Origin: Methylocaldum sp035627495
Lineage (GTDB): Bacteria > Pseudomonadota > Gammaproteobacteria > Methylococcales > Methylococcaceae
Direction: 5' to 3'
Assembly: GCF_035627495.1 (NCBI RefSeq)
Contig: NZ_DASPLO010000151.1
Span: forward strand, 1 to 64,000
Length of the DNA stretch: 64,000 nt
Shown: positions 55,055 through 64,000 of the stretch, piece after piece
How positions within the stretch are numbered: the first letter of the stretch is position 1
Layout: each line of letters starts with the position of its first letter
Made by a program: the position numbers and the translations under genes
The notes under the pieces: model-generated
Databases searched by the model: none
What the model saw: only the letters and a program-made list of their open reading frames with translations
What the model was told of the DNA's origin: nothing

Positions 55055-57472
55055 ATGAAGCTAATCTTTCTCCTTCTGCTTGGTGGATTCGCGAGCTTAG
55101 CTCTGGCCGCCTTTTTGCTTTATCGCTTCATCGAGCCCCAGCTTCCGGATATAGAAGTTCTGCGTGACGCCCGGTATCAAACCCCGATGAGCATTTACAG
55201 CAAAGACGGCTTACTTATTGCTCAATATGGCGAAAAGAAGCGCAGCCCGGTCAGCTTTTCCGATGTTCCGAGCAAAGTAACCCAGGCTTTTCTGGCAGCC
55301 GAGGACAATCGGTTTTTCGACCACCCGGGCGTGGACTACCAAGGCTTACTGCGGGCGACGTTTTCCTTTCTTCGGACCGGAGAGAAGAAGCAGGGCGGCA
55401 GCACAATCACCATGCAGGTGGCCCGCAATTTCTTTTTGAGTAGCGAGAAGACTTTCTTTCGCAAACTCAAGGAAATCGTGCTGGCGGTCAAAATCGAATC
55501 GGGATTAAGGAAAGAGCAGATCTTGGAACTGTATTTGAACAAGATCTATTTCGGCCATCACGCGTATGGGGTCATGGCCGCGGCTCAGGTCTACTACGGC
55601 AAAGGGATGCATGAGCTTGAACTAGACGAGATCGCCATGATCGCTGGTTTGCCGAAAGCACCCTCCGCGTTCAACCCCATAACCAATCCGGAGCGGGCCT
55701 TAAGCCGGCGAAACTACGTGCTGCGTCGGATGCGTAAACTGGGCTACATCGACGATCAGCGCTATCAAGAGGCGATTAACCGCCCAGTTACCGCAAAACT
55801 CCACACATCCCCCTCCGAATTGAATGCGCCCTACATCGCAGAATTGATTCGCAACGAGATGTATCAGCAATATGGCGAAGCGGCGTATACCAACGGTTAC
55901 AAGGTATACACCACCGTCGACAGCCGTTTGCAATTGGCCGCCGACAGGTCCCTGCGCCTCACGCTGCACGACTATGACGAGCGCCACGGCTTTCGGGGCA
56001 TAAAGCAGCGAATGGACCTAAATAAAGCCAAATACGCCAAGGATTGGGACGAGCGGTTATCCAGCATTCCCAAGGCCGGAGAAACGGTTCCCGGACTGGT
56101 TCTCGCCGTCAGAGACACTTCCGCGGAAATTTATCTCGGCGACAAGCAACGGATCGTACTCGACTGGGACGGCCTGCAATGGGCACGCAAGTACATCACC
56201 GAGAATGGGCAAGGGCCCACGCCACGAAGCGCCAAAGAGATACTTAAGACTGGCGATCTCATCAGGCTGCGCAAAGACGGCAACGACCGCTGGAAACTCA
56301 GTCAGATTCCGGAAGCCGAAGGCGCCCTGGTCGCATTGGATCCGACGAGCGGTGCCGTAGTCGCGCTGGCGGGAGGTTATGATTTTACTCTCAGCAATTT
56401 CAATAGAGCGACGCAAGCTCAAAGACAGCCCGGTTCCGGATTTAAACCCATTCTCTACGCCGCGGCATTGACCGAAGGGTATACCCCGGCAAGTGTGGTC
56501 AATGACGCGCCCATCGTCTATTCCGACCCCTCGCAGGAGGGAGGGCTCTGGCGTCCACAGAATTACTCAGGCCGATTTTATGGCCCTACAAGACTCAGGG
56601 TAGCCTTGGCCAAATCGCGAAACCTTGTATCTATTCGACTGCTTCAAAGCATTGGCCTTAAAAAGGCCATAGCCATGGCTACGCGCTTTGGCTTTCAGCC
56701 CGAAGAGCTACCTCGATCCCTTCCGCTGGCCTTGGGTAGCGGCACCGCAACCCCCATCAGGATGGCACAAGCCTATGCCGTATTCGCCAACGGCGGCTTC
56801 CGCGTTGATCCTTATTTTATCGAACGCATCGAAACCGAAGCCGATAGCACTATCTTCCGAGCCACCCCGCAAACGGCCTGCGCGAATTGTGCTGGCTCTG
56901 ATGATCACCAAACGAACTTTGCGCCCCGTATTCTATCTCCCCAGGTCCATTACATGATGAACTCCATGCTGCAGGACGTGGTACGGACCGGGACAGCAAC
57001 CCGCGCCATGGAATTAGGACATAGCGATGTCGCAGGGAAAACCGGCACCACGAATGAACACAAAGATGCCTGGTTCAACGGCTATGTTCCTTCCCTGGCG
57101 GCCATCGCTTGGGTGGGGTTCGATTCATCAAAATCCTTGGGCGAAGGCGAAACCGGCGGCAAAGCCGCGCTTCCCATGTGGATGTACTTCATGCAGGAAG
57201 CCCTCAAAGATGTACCCGAGCAAACCTTCCCACTTCCAAGCGGGTTGACGACGGCTCGCGTGGACCCGGATACGGGAATGCTTGCCCCGCCCGGCAGCAC
57301 TAACGCTATCTTCGAGGTCTTCCCATCAGAACGGGCACCTCGTTATTACGCGGCGCCGCGCTCAAGCGAGCCCATCCCCTCAGAAGCCATCGAAGACGAG
57401 ACCCGGCCGGAATTGCCGGAGCCGCCGCCCCGACGGAGCACGGCCGAAAAACCGATTGAATCACTATTTTGA
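55055..57472 (+). CDS. mrcA: Penicillin-binding protein 1A
   Basis: 805 residues from ATG 55055 (MKLIFLLLLGGFASLALA), the typical family start; a GTG at 55004 would add 17 basic residues and cannot be excluded. One N-terminal membrane segment is followed by the glycosyltransferase 51 domain (about 50-220) with EDNRFFDHPGVD (catalytic Glu) and GGSTITMQVARNFF. The transpeptidase domain has QPGSGFKPI (SxxK equivalent in the loop), the SRN triad in KSRNL, and KTGTTNEHKDAWF. It polymerises and crosslinks peptidoglycan in the periplasm. Confidence 0.96.
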   Translation: MKLIFLLLLGGFASLALAAFLLYRFIEPQLPDIEVLRDARYQTPMSIYSKDGLLIAQYGEKKRSPVSFSDVPSKVTQAFLAAEDNRFFDHPGVDYQGLLRATFSFLRTGEKKQGGSTITMQVARNFFLSSEKTFFRKLKEIVLAVKIESGLRKEQILELYLNKIYFGHHAYGVMAAAQVYYGKGMHELELDEIAMIAGLPKAPSAFNPITNPERALSRRNYVLRRMRKLGYIDDQRYQEAINRPVTAKLHTSPSELNAPYIAELIRNEMYQQYGEAAYTNGYKVYTTVDSRLQLAADRSLRLTLHDYDERHGFRGIKQRMDLNKAKYAKDWDERLSSIPKAGETVPGLVLAVRDTSAEIYLGDKQRIVLDWDGLQWARKYITENGQGPTPRSAKEILKTGDLIRLRKDGNDRWKLSQIPEAEGALVALDPTSGAVVALAGGYDFTLSNFNRATQAQRQPGSGFKPILYAAALTEGYTPASVVNDAPIVYSDPSQEGGLWRPQNYSGRFYGPTRLRVALAKSRNLVSIRLLQSIGLKKAIAMATRFGFQPEELPRSLPLALGSGTATPIRMAQAYAVFANGGFRVDPYFIERIETEADSTIFRATPQTACANCAGSDDHQTNFAPRILSPQVHYMMNSMLQDVVRTGTATRAMELGHSDVAGKTGTTNEHKDAWFNGYVPSLAAIAWVGFDSSKSLGEGETGGKAALPMWMYFMQEALKDVPEQTFPLPSGLTTARVDPDTGMLAPPGSTNAIFEVFPSERAPRYYAAPRSSEPIPSEAIEDETRPELPEPPPRRSTAEKPIESLF

Positions 57473-57480
57473 TCTCCGTT

Positions 57481-58095
57481 ATGTCCATGCGAGATAAAGC
57501 GCGACTGCTGATTGCACAGGAGGCCGCAAGGATCATGGCCGAAGAGGGTGTAAATGATTATCTTCCGGCAAAAAATAAGGCTGCCGCCCGCCTGGGGATA
57601 GCGAATTCGCGGAGCCTCCCCCGCAACGAGGAAATTGACCAAGCACTGAAGGAATACCATCGACTCTATCGGGCTGAAACACAGCCGCTCCACATTATCC
57701 ATATGCGGAAGATCGCACTAGAAGCCATGCGTTTCCTGGAAGGGTTTTCGCCGCGATTGATCGGCGGCGCGTTGGATGGCAGCGCCGGCAAATACAGCCC
57801 GATTATCTTGTATGTGTATCCCGAAACACCCGAGGATATAATCAAGAAATTAATGGAAGCCCGTATCCCGTTTGAAGAAAAGTCCTTTTCGTTCAATTTG
57901 GGACACAACCGTGTTGCTACCTATCCGGCGCTGGATTTTTTTGTAGATGGAATCCGAGTGGAATTAGTGACACTCCCCCCCGAATTAAAAGGACAACGGA
58001 TAAATCGCAGGGAAAAGTCTGTACCCGGAGGCTCTCTCCAAGATGTTGAGAAACTGATTAACGACATCTCACCATTAGGGACCCAGATTACTTAA
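57481..58095 (+). CDS. Conserved hypothetical protein (nucleotidyltransferase-like)
   Basis: 204 residues from ATG 57481, 8 nt after the mrcA stop. The N-terminal part is helical and basic (RDKARLLIAQEAARIMAEEG). The rest holds LEGFSPRLIGGALDGSAGK and a central sequence ending DFFVDGIRVELVTLPPELKG, a pattern like nucleotidyltransferase-fold proteins in which G-S motifs precede acidic residues. Function unknown, no membrane segment. Possibly co-transcribed with mrcA. Confidence 0.75.
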   Translation: MSMRDKARLLIAQEAARIMAEEGVNDYLPAKNKAAARLGIANSRSLPRNEEIDQALKEYHRLYRAETQPLHIIHMRKIALEAMRFLEGFSPRLIGGALDGSAGKYSPIILYVYPETPEDIIKKLMEARIPFEEKSFSFNLGHNRVATYPALDFFVDGIRVELVTLPPELKGQRINRREKSVPGGSLQDVEKLINDISPLGTQIT

Positions 58096-58471
58096 GAGAG
58101 CGACGATCATAATAGAAGCCGATGCCTTACCGCCCGATCAACTACATCTTTTAATCGAGTTGTAGCCCATCAATACGACCGGTTCGTTCGCTCTAACTTG
58201 ATACCGTATCACCGCGGAGGGTTATGCTTGATACGGCATAAGATGGCTGGTCCGAAGACAATAAAGCAAGAAATACAACGGCGTGTAATTACATTAAATT
58301 AGCGGCGCCCTACCCCACGTGCCCCCGAGTATCGGGACTTCGGCTATCGTCCCTGTCCACCCCATTTAAATGATTGCGATTTCGAGGCAGAGAGCGTTCC
58401 TTGCTCATCGCTGTTAACGTTTATAGAGAAAAGGACAGACCGATTTCGAGGGGCACAGATGGGAATAAAAA
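58096..58471. other. 376-nt non-coding spacer with an inverted repeat
   Basis: Lies between two genes whose 3' ends face each other. The 8-bp inverted repeat CCGTATCA (58204-58211) and TGATACGG (58229-58236) has a 17-nt loop and no T-tract. Nothing else recognisable was seen. Confidence 0.5.
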
Positions 58472-58675
58472 TCAGCCCCGACCGTACTTGCGACGGAACT
58501 TGTCAACACGACCAGCAGTGTCGACGATCTTCTGCTTGCCCGTATAAAATGGATGGCAAGCGGAGCAAACTTCAACCTGCAAGTCCTTGCTAAGTGTCGA
58601 CTTAGTCTCGAAGGTATTGCCGCAACTGCAATGGACGTTGATGGATTTGTATTCGGGATGAATATCCGGCTTCAT
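58472..58675 (-). CDS. rpmE: 50S ribosomal protein L31, zinc-binding type
   Basis: 67 residues from ATG 58675 (MKPDIHPEYKSINVHC). Four Cys (HCSCGN and VCSACHP) are present, so this is the zinc-binding form. The family motif HPFYTGKQK is intact. A longer frame to 58810 lacks similarity. Confidence 0.97.
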   Translation of the reverse strand: MKPDIHPEYKSINVHCSCGNTFETKSTLSKDLQVEVCSACHPFYTGKQKIVDTAGRVDKFRRKYGRG

Positions 58676-58879
58676 AATTAGGCACTCTCCAAGAAAGCAG
58701 AACAAAGGAACGACAAATTTTTCATGGTACTGAAAACAGCCCTTCGCCGCAAGATGGACGCGTTCTTTGATGAAGAACTTCTTGCTCCTGTCCGAGCTGA
58801 GCCAATCCACGTCAATCTATGTTCCGTTCTCGGCAGCGACAGCCTAGCTGTTATGAGTCCATCTGAGATATAAACCGTG

Positions 58880-59659
58880 ATGCGCATAATTTCCCTCAAT
58901 GCTAACGGCGTGCGATCAGCAGCGCGCAAAGGCTTTTTCCACTGGATGGATAAACAGAATGCCGACATTGTCTGCTTACAGGAAACCAAGGTTCAGACGC
59001 ACCAACTGGAGGATGCCATCTACTGGCCCAAAGGATATCAATGCTATTACCTGGATGCCGTTAAGAAAGGCTATAGCGGGGTTGCCCTGTATAGCCGCAG
59101 GGAACCCGATGAGGTCATTCAAGGCGTTGGCTGGCCGGATATCGATGCTGAAGGACGCTATCTCGAAGCGCGGTTCGGCGACCTAAGCGTCGTTTCGCTT
59201 TACCTGCCTTCCGGCTCGTCCAGCGAAGAAAGGCAAGCGGTAAAGTTCGACTTTATGAACCGCTTCCTGCCGTATCTTCGAGAATGCGCGCAGTCAGGGC
59301 GCAGTTACATTTTTTGCGGCGACTGGAATATTGCCCACAAGCCCATCGACCTCAAGAATTGGCGATCCAATCAGAAAAATTCGGGATTTCTGCCCGAAGA
59401 GCGCGCCTGGCTGGATGTAGTATTCGAGGAAGACGGCTGGATCGATGCCTTTCGTGTCGTGAATCAGGAGCCGGAACAATATACCTGGTGGTCAAATCGC
59501 GGCCAGGCCTGGGCCAAGAACGTGGGCTGGCGTATCGATTACCACGTAACTAGCCCCGCCCTCAGCGACAAGATTCGCGGCGCCCATGTCTACAAGGAAG
59601 AGCGCTTTTCCGATCACGCTCCACTCACCATAGATTATGACTACCCTTTCCTGGCGTGA
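58880..59659 (+). CDS. xthA: Exodeoxyribonuclease III
   Basis: 259 residues from ATG 58880 (a GTG three bases earlier is also in frame). Motifs of the ExoIII/AP-endonuclease family: LNANGVRSA, VCLQETK (metal Glu), GDWNIAH, and SDHAPLTIDYD (catalytic Asp-His). It cleaves abasic sites and removes 3' blocks in DNA repair. Its 3' end overlaps the AmpG-like gene start by 23 nt. Confidence 0.95.
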   Translation: MRIISLNANGVRSAARKGFFHWMDKQNADIVCLQETKVQTHQLEDAIYWPKGYQCYYLDAVKKGYSGVALYSRREPDEVIQGVGWPDIDAEGRYLEARFGDLSVVSLYLPSGSSSEERQAVKFDFMNRFLPYLRECAQSGRSYIFCGDWNIAHKPIDLKNWRSNQKNSGFLPEERAWLDVVFEEDGWIDAFRVVNQEPEQYTWWSNRGQAWAKNVGWRIDYHVTSPALSDKIRGAHVYKEERFSDHAPLTIDYDYPFLA

Positions 59660-60968
59660 AGCGCTGTTCAATAGACGGATGCTGATCTGCATCCTTACGG
59701 GGTTTTCCTCAGGACTACCGCTATTCGTGCTGATCAGCCTGATTTCAGCCTGGCTGCGCGAAGGCGGTGTTGATCTCAAGGAAATCGGGCTGCTGGCTCT
59801 TGTTCAATTTCCCTATATCTGGAAGTTCTTATGGGCGCCACTCTGTGACCGCTATGGCCTGCCGATGGGCCGGCGCAGGACCTGGATGCTGATTACGCAA
59901 ACGGCACTGCTACTCTCAATCCCGGCTTTCGGCTGGCTCGCCCCCGTGCCCGACATTGCCACTATCCGCTGGCTGGCAGTGGCGGTGGCGTTATTCTCGG
60001 CGACTCAGGACATCGCCATCGATGCTTTTCGGCGGGAAATTTTACGGGACGAGGAACAAGGCCTAGGCAACGTAATCCATGTGAATGCCTACAAAGTGGC
60101 AGGGCTCGTGCCCGGGTCGCTGTCACTGATCCTTGCCGACCACTTATCCTGGAACGCCGTCTATTCGATCACGGCGTTGTTCATGCTCCCCGGCCTCTTC
60201 TTGACGCTGATCGGAACCGAACCGGAGTTTTCCGGCCACGCTCCCTCCACTCTACGTCGCGCCTTAGTAGATCCTTTTCGTGAATTTGTTCAACGCAAGG
60301 GTTGGAGCGGTGCGCTGACAGTCCTAGGATTTGTCTTTTTTTACAAATTAGGGGATAGCATGGCGACGGCGCTGGCTACGCCCTTTTATTTGGACATGGG
60401 CTACAGCAAGACGGAAATTGGCATGATCGCCAAGCATGCCGGACTCTGGCCGAACGTTGCAGGCGGCATTCTAGGCGGAATATGGATGATTTATCTAGGG
60501 ATACATCGATCCCTATGGGTATTCGGCGCCTTACAAGCCTTGGTGATTCTGGGCTTTGCCTGGCTTGCCACGGCCGGCCACACCTTGGCGGGCTTGGCCG
60601 CCGTAATCGGCGCCGAGGCGTTCGGTGTCGGATTAGGCACGGCAGCCTTTGTCGCCTATATCGCCACGGCCACCAACCCGGCGTACACCGCCACCCAATT
60701 CGCACTTTTTACCAGCCTAGCCGCCACCCCACGGACGCTAGCCAATGCGTTCACCGGTTTTCTGGTCGAAGGCGGGGATATAAAGATGGGTGATTTTTCG
60801 CTGCTTCACATCGAAGCGCTCGGCTGGGAGCGCTTCTTTTGGCTGTGCTTCGCGCTCACCCTCCCGGGCATGCTGCTACTGTTCAAAGTAGCGCCATGGA
60901 AGGGCGACAAGGGAACCAGAGATCCGGAGCGCCTCGAACCCCAAACCAATTCGCAGTCGTCTGAATAA
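59637..60968 (+). CDS. ampG: AmpG-like major-facilitator permease
   Basis: 443 residues with about twelve membrane segments. Family marks: SGLPLFVLISLISAWLRE in helix 1, FLWAPLCDRYGLP in the first loop, and ATQDIAIDAFRRE in the middle. AmpG imports anhydromuropeptides for cell-wall recycling; the assignment fits the whole-length pattern but transport was not tested. The start overlaps xthA by 23 nt, so it may be translationally coupled. Confidence 0.9.
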   Translation: MTTLSWREALFNRRMLICILTGFSSGLPLFVLISLISAWLREGGVDLKEIGLLALVQFPYIWKFLWAPLCDRYGLPMGRRRTWMLITQTALLLSIPAFGWLAPVPDIATIRWLAVAVALFSATQDIAIDAFRREILRDEEQGLGNVIHVNAYKVAGLVPGSLSLILADHLSWNAVYSITALFMLPGLFLTLIGTEPEFSGHAPSTLRRALVDPFREFVQRKGWSGALTVLGFVFFYKLGDSMATALATPFYLDMGYSKTEIGMIAKHAGLWPNVAGGILGGIWMIYLGIHRSLWVFGALQALVILGFAWLATAGHTLAGLAAVIGAEAFGVGLGTAAFVAYIATATNPAYTATQFALFTSLAATPRTLANAFTGFLVEGGDIKMGDFSLLHIEALGWERFFWLCFALTLPGMLLLFKVAPWKGDKGTRDPERLEPQTNSQSSE

Positions 60969-61040
60969 AAGATCCGCCGCAAGAAGGTACGGCGATGAGC
61001 TATAACGCCCATCAACACTCTCCTACGGCGTGAATTCGGC

Positions 61041-62462
61041 CTACTTTCGAATGTAAAGGTCCGTAATACTGCCTTCCAACATCTCGGCGGCAAAGGCAAA
61101 CGTTTCGGACAAGGTCGGATGCGGGTGAATGGTTAGTGCGATATCCTCCATATCGGCGCCCATTTCAAGCGCCAGGACAGCCTCGCTGATGAGCTCTCCC
61201 GCATTCGGGCCGACGATACCCGCACCCAAGATTCTCTTGGTCTCTTTGTCGCACAGGATCTTGGTCACGCCCTCTTTGCGATCGATGCCCAAAGCCCGCC
61301 CGCTCGCCGCCCAGGGAAATGCGGCCTTGTCGTAGGCGATGCCTTGTGCTTGCGCTTGGTTTTCCGTTAGCCCCATCCAGGCCACTTCAGGATCGGTGTA
61401 AGCTACCGAGGGTATGGTCAGCGCCTGGAACGCCGACGGCAAACCGGAAATGACCTCTGCCGCCGCCTTGGCCTCATGGGTCGCCTTGTGCGCCAGCATC
61501 GGATTGCCCACGATATCGCCGATGGCGTAGATATGGGGCACATTGGTTCGCTGGCAGTTGTCTACCGGGATGAAGCCTTTATCGTCGATCTTGACACCTG
61601 CGTTTTCCGCGCCGATCTGATCGCCATTCGGCCGCCGCCCTACTGCGACTAAAATCTGGTCGAACACATCGGATTCGGGCGCACCTTCCCCGCCTTCAAA
61701 ATAAGCTTGAAGTCCTTCCGGTTTCGCCTCGATACGCGTCACTTTGGTTTTGAGGAAAATATTTTCGTACTGCTTCTTGATACGCTGATGTAGCGGTTTC
61801 ACCAGATCCGCATCGCAGCCAGGAATGAGCTGGTCCATCAGTTCGACAACCGTGATCTTCGCACCCAGAGAATGATAAACGGTAGCCATCTCCAAGCCGA
61901 TGATGCCACCGCCGATGATTAGAAGACGCTTGGGGACCTCGGTCAGCTCCAATGCGCCGGTGGAGTCGATTAAACGCGGATCGTCGGAGGGAAAGCCCGG
62001 AATTTTCACCGGCTGCGAGCCGGCCGCGATAATGGCATGATCGAAACTGACCGTTTTTTGGCCCTCGGCCGTTTCGACCTGTAATGATCTATCCGAAGAA
62101 AACGTCCCGACGCCGTTGACTACGGTGACTTTGCGCTGCTTGGCCAGACCCGCAAGTCCGGTAGTGAGCGTTTTCACCACCTTGTTTTTCCAGTCGCGGA
62201 GCTTGGCTAAATCGATATTTGGCGCGCCAAAATCCAAACCGAAGCTTGATGCTTCATGAGCCTCCTGAATCACCTTGGCAGCATGTAGCAATGCTTTTGA
62301 GGGAATACAGCCGACATTCAGGCAAACGCCACCCAATACCGGATAGCGCTCGACTAAGACGACCTGCTTTCCCAAATCGGCGGCTCGAAACGCGGCGGTG
62401 TAACCTCCGGGACCGCCGCCTAATACGAGAACTTCAGCGTGTAGACTGGATGCATCGGACAT
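61041..62462 (-). CDS. lpdA: Dihydrolipoyl dehydrogenase (E3)
   Basis: 473 residues. FAD motif GGGPGGYTAAFRAADLGK, redox-active disulfide CLNVGCIPSK, NAD motif IIGGGIIGLEMATVY, and C-terminal His-Glu active site (TIHPHPTLSE). It reoxidises lipoamide in the pyruvate dehydrogenase complex. It follows aceF by 92 nt on the same strand, giving the order aceE-aceF-lpd. Confidence 0.97.
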   Translation of the reverse strand: MSDASSLHAEVLVLGGGPGGYTAAFRAADLGKQVVLVERYPVLGGVCLNVGCIPSKALLHAAKVIQEAHEASSFGLDFGAPNIDLAKLRDWKNKVVKTLTTGLAGLAKQRKVTVVNGVGTFSSDRSLQVETAEGQKTVSFDHAIIAAGSQPVKIPGFPSDDPRLIDSTGALELTEVPKRLLIIGGGIIGLEMATVYHSLGAKITVVELMDQLIPGCDADLVKPLHQRIKKQYENIFLKTKVTRIEAKPEGLQAYFEGGEGAPESDVFDQILVAVGRRPNGDQIGAENAGVKIDDKGFIPVDNCQRTNVPHIYAIGDIVGNPMLAHKATHEAKAAAEVISGLPSAFQALTIPSVAYTDPEVAWMGLTENQAQAQGIAYDKAAFPWAASGRALGIDRKEGVTKILCDKETKRILGAGIVGPNAGELISEAVLALEMGADMEDIALTIHPHPTLSETFAFAAEMLEGSITDLYIRK

Positions 62463-62554
62463 TAATTGAATTCCTTGTTATGGACAATCGGCAGGTTAAT
62501 GTTCGGTAGCTGTCGTATCAAGCCGGGTTGCGCCAACGAGCAGCATATCCACCC

Positions 62555-63904
62555 CTACAAGAGGACTCGCTTCAACTCGGCCAACAGCCCAGCCAAATAA
62601 ACCGTGAATCGGGCCGCTTCTGCCCCGTCGATCGCACGGTGGTCGTAAGACAGGGACAACGGCAGCATCAACCGGGGAACGAACTGCCCGTCCAGATAAA
62701 CCGGCTTGGTTTGCGCCCGGGACAATCCGAGGATAGCCACCTGAGGCGGATTGATGATGGGAGTAAAGGCCGTACCGCCAATCCCGCCGAGACTCGAAAT
62801 AGTAAATGACGCTCCTTCGAGATCGGTGCCGCGAAGTTTCTTGCCGCGGGCTTTGGTACCGAGTTCGGCAAGCTCCTTAGCCAGATCGAAGATGCCTTTT
62901 TGATCGACATCTCGCACTACGGGCACCACTAGACCTTCCGGGGTGTCCATCGCCACGCCTAAATGATAATACTTCTTAAGGATCAACTCTTCGCCGCTCG
63001 CCGCGAGGGAGGCATTGAAAGTCGGAAACCTCTTGAGCGCAGCCACAACGGCTTTGATGACGAATGGCAGGAAGGTGAGCTTTATGTCCTGCTTTTCCGC
63101 TTCGCTCTTGATTGACTGGCGAAATGCCTCAAGCTCCGTAATATCCGCCTCATCGTGCTGCGTGACATGAGGAATGCTCATCCAGCTCCGAAGCAGATTC
63201 GGACCGGAAAGCTTCTTGATGCGGGACAGCATCTGCCGTTCGATGGCGCCGAATTGCGCGAAATCGATCTCCGGCTGAGCCGGGATTGCGAAAACGCCAC
63301 CGGTCATCGCTTGTTCGGTCCGCTTCAAGCTAGCTTTTACGAACGCCTGCACGTCCTCCTTTAAAATACGGCCTTTTTGCCCCGTACCTTGAATTGTAAG
63401 AAGCTCCGCCCCTAACTCCCGGGCGAACTTCCGAACCGATGGGCTCGCATGAGGAGGGTGCGTGCGCTCTTCGGTAGCTTCCAAAGCTCGTTCGGCAACG
63501 ACCGGCGAGGGCGCGGGTGTTGGCTTTACCTCCGGTTCAGTTATCGCCGAAGGTGCAGCCTGCTCGGCAGCGGGCTTGGACTCCGCTTCGCCGGCGACAA
63601 TCTTTCCCGCTTCCGCCTCCACCGTTGGCGGAGCCTTCTCCTCCCGCTCCGACTCGGCTTGATCTGCAACGTCCAACTGCAATATCGGCGAGCCTTTACT
63701 CACCCGGTCACCGACCTTAACCCGCATGGCTTTCACCACACCGGAAAAGGGCGAAGGCACTTCCATCGCCGCTTTATCGCTTTCCAGCGTGATCAAGGAA
63801 TCTTCTGCTTTAACCGCGTCACCCGGCTTAACCAGTACCTCGATGATCTCGACGTTATTGAAATCACCGATGTCTGGAAGTACAACTTCTTTTTCTACTG
63901 TCAT
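62555..63904 (-). CDS. aceF: Dihydrolipoyllysine-residue acetyltransferase (pyruvate dehydrogenase E2)
   Basis: 449 residues with one lipoyl domain (about 5-78, Lys in LESDKAAMEVPSP), an Ala/Pro-rich linker, a peripheral subunit-binding domain (about 150-190, ASPSVRKFARELGAE), and the catalytic domain ending in LSYDHRAIDGA (catalytic His and Asp). E. coli AceF has three lipoyl domains; a single one is common in other bacteria. It starts 10 nt after the aceE stop. Confidence 0.96.
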   Translation of the reverse strand: MTVEKEVVLPDIGDFNNVEIIEVLVKPGDAVKAEDSLITLESDKAAMEVPSPFSGVVKAMRVKVGDRVSKGSPILQLDVADQAESEREEKAPPTVEAEAGKIVAGEAESKPAAEQAAPSAITEPEVKPTPAPSPVVAERALEATEERTHPPHASPSVRKFARELGAELLTIQGTGQKGRILKEDVQAFVKASLKRTEQAMTGGVFAIPAQPEIDFAQFGAIERQMLSRIKKLSGPNLLRSWMSIPHVTQHDEADITELEAFRQSIKSEAEKQDIKLTFLPFVIKAVVAALKRFPTFNASLAASGEELILKKYYHLGVAMDTPEGLVVPVVRDVDQKGIFDLAKELAELGTKARGKKLRGTDLEGASFTISSLGGIGGTAFTPIINPPQVAILGLSRAQTKPVYLDGQFVPRLMLPLSLSYDHRAIDGAEAARFTVYLAGLLAELKRVLL

Positions 63905-63914
63905 AGCGTTTCCT

Positions 63915-64000
63915 TTACACCTGCACTGGATTGGGCTTTTCCGGGTCGATGCCGTACTTGGCCATAGCTTCCGTGAGTGTAGAAATCGCCACGCTCCCTT
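63915..64000 (-). CDS. aceE: Pyruvate dehydrogenase E1, C-terminal end (5' part outside window)
   Basis: The minus-strand frame at the right edge encodes GSVAISTLTEAMAKYGIDPE followed by KPNPVQV and a stop (63915), the C-terminal helix and tail of homodimeric AceE. About 28 residues are visible. Its position 10 nt upstream of aceF supports the assignment. Confidence 0.9.
   Translation of the reverse strand, partial: GSVAISTLTEAMAKYGIDPEKPNPVQV

Noticed and set aside
58676..58810. N-terminal extension of L31 up to 58810
   Set aside because: L31 has a fixed family start at MKPDIHP; the extension has no similarity.

Overview
The window reads as chromosomal DNA of a GC-rich gammaproteobacterium. 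The support is gene order: nudJ-mnmA-purB, clpS-clpA next to infA/bpt/aat, mrcA divergent from pilMNOPQ followed by aroK-aroB-damX-hemE, and aceE-aceF-lpd. Membership of the Methylococcales or a related group is plausible but is inference only. No rRNA, CRISPR array or intact transposon was seen. One tRNA (Leu, anticodon CAA) is present.

Layout. 1-5200 (minus): a secreted-protein locus with a transglutaminase-like protein cut by the window edge and lacking the expected catalytic Cys, an alpha-alpha toroid protein with calcium-type repeats, and two tandem paralogous small secreted proteins separated by a decayed copy of the toroid gene start. 5700-13960 (minus): housekeeping genes (SPOR protein, coaX, birA, PilZ protein, rarA, lolA, purB, mnmA, nudJ). 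14100-20450: a membrane cytochrome c-like protein, then an N-degron locus (clpS, clpA, infA, bpt, aat) and a GNAT-like gene. 20540-28612: ettA, a GST, a DeaD-type helicase, a DUF815 ATPase, a Cys-cluster protein, a HIT protein, a flippase-like membrane protein and queA.

28695-42863 is the accessory part. It holds tRNA-Leu, an RNase H-like hypothetical, a decayed tyrosine-recombinase (integrase) gene, and a glyoxylate-shunt cluster in which aceB has collapsed to its two ends while aceA and aceK are intact. It ends in a compact five-gene oxidase operon: multicopper oxidase, tyrosinase, LodA-like quinoprotein oxidase, a 138-residue unknown protein and a LodB-like flavoprotein. This operon is the most interesting element. 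It joins three oxygen-consuming oxidases (two copper, one CTQ type) with the flavoprotein that matures the CTQ enzyme and a small unrecognised protein. The lodB-like frame has no ATG, GTG or TTG upstream of its FAD motif and seems to start at a non-standard codon overlapping the small gene. RNA hairpins lie in the leader and between the first two genes.

42847-64000: two conserved hypotheticals, a Nudix hydrolase, hemE, damX, aroB, aroK, the pilQPONM type IV pilus assembly operon, mrcA, a conserved hypothetical, rpmE, xthA, an AmpG-like permease, and lpd-aceF-aceE (aceE cut by the right edge).
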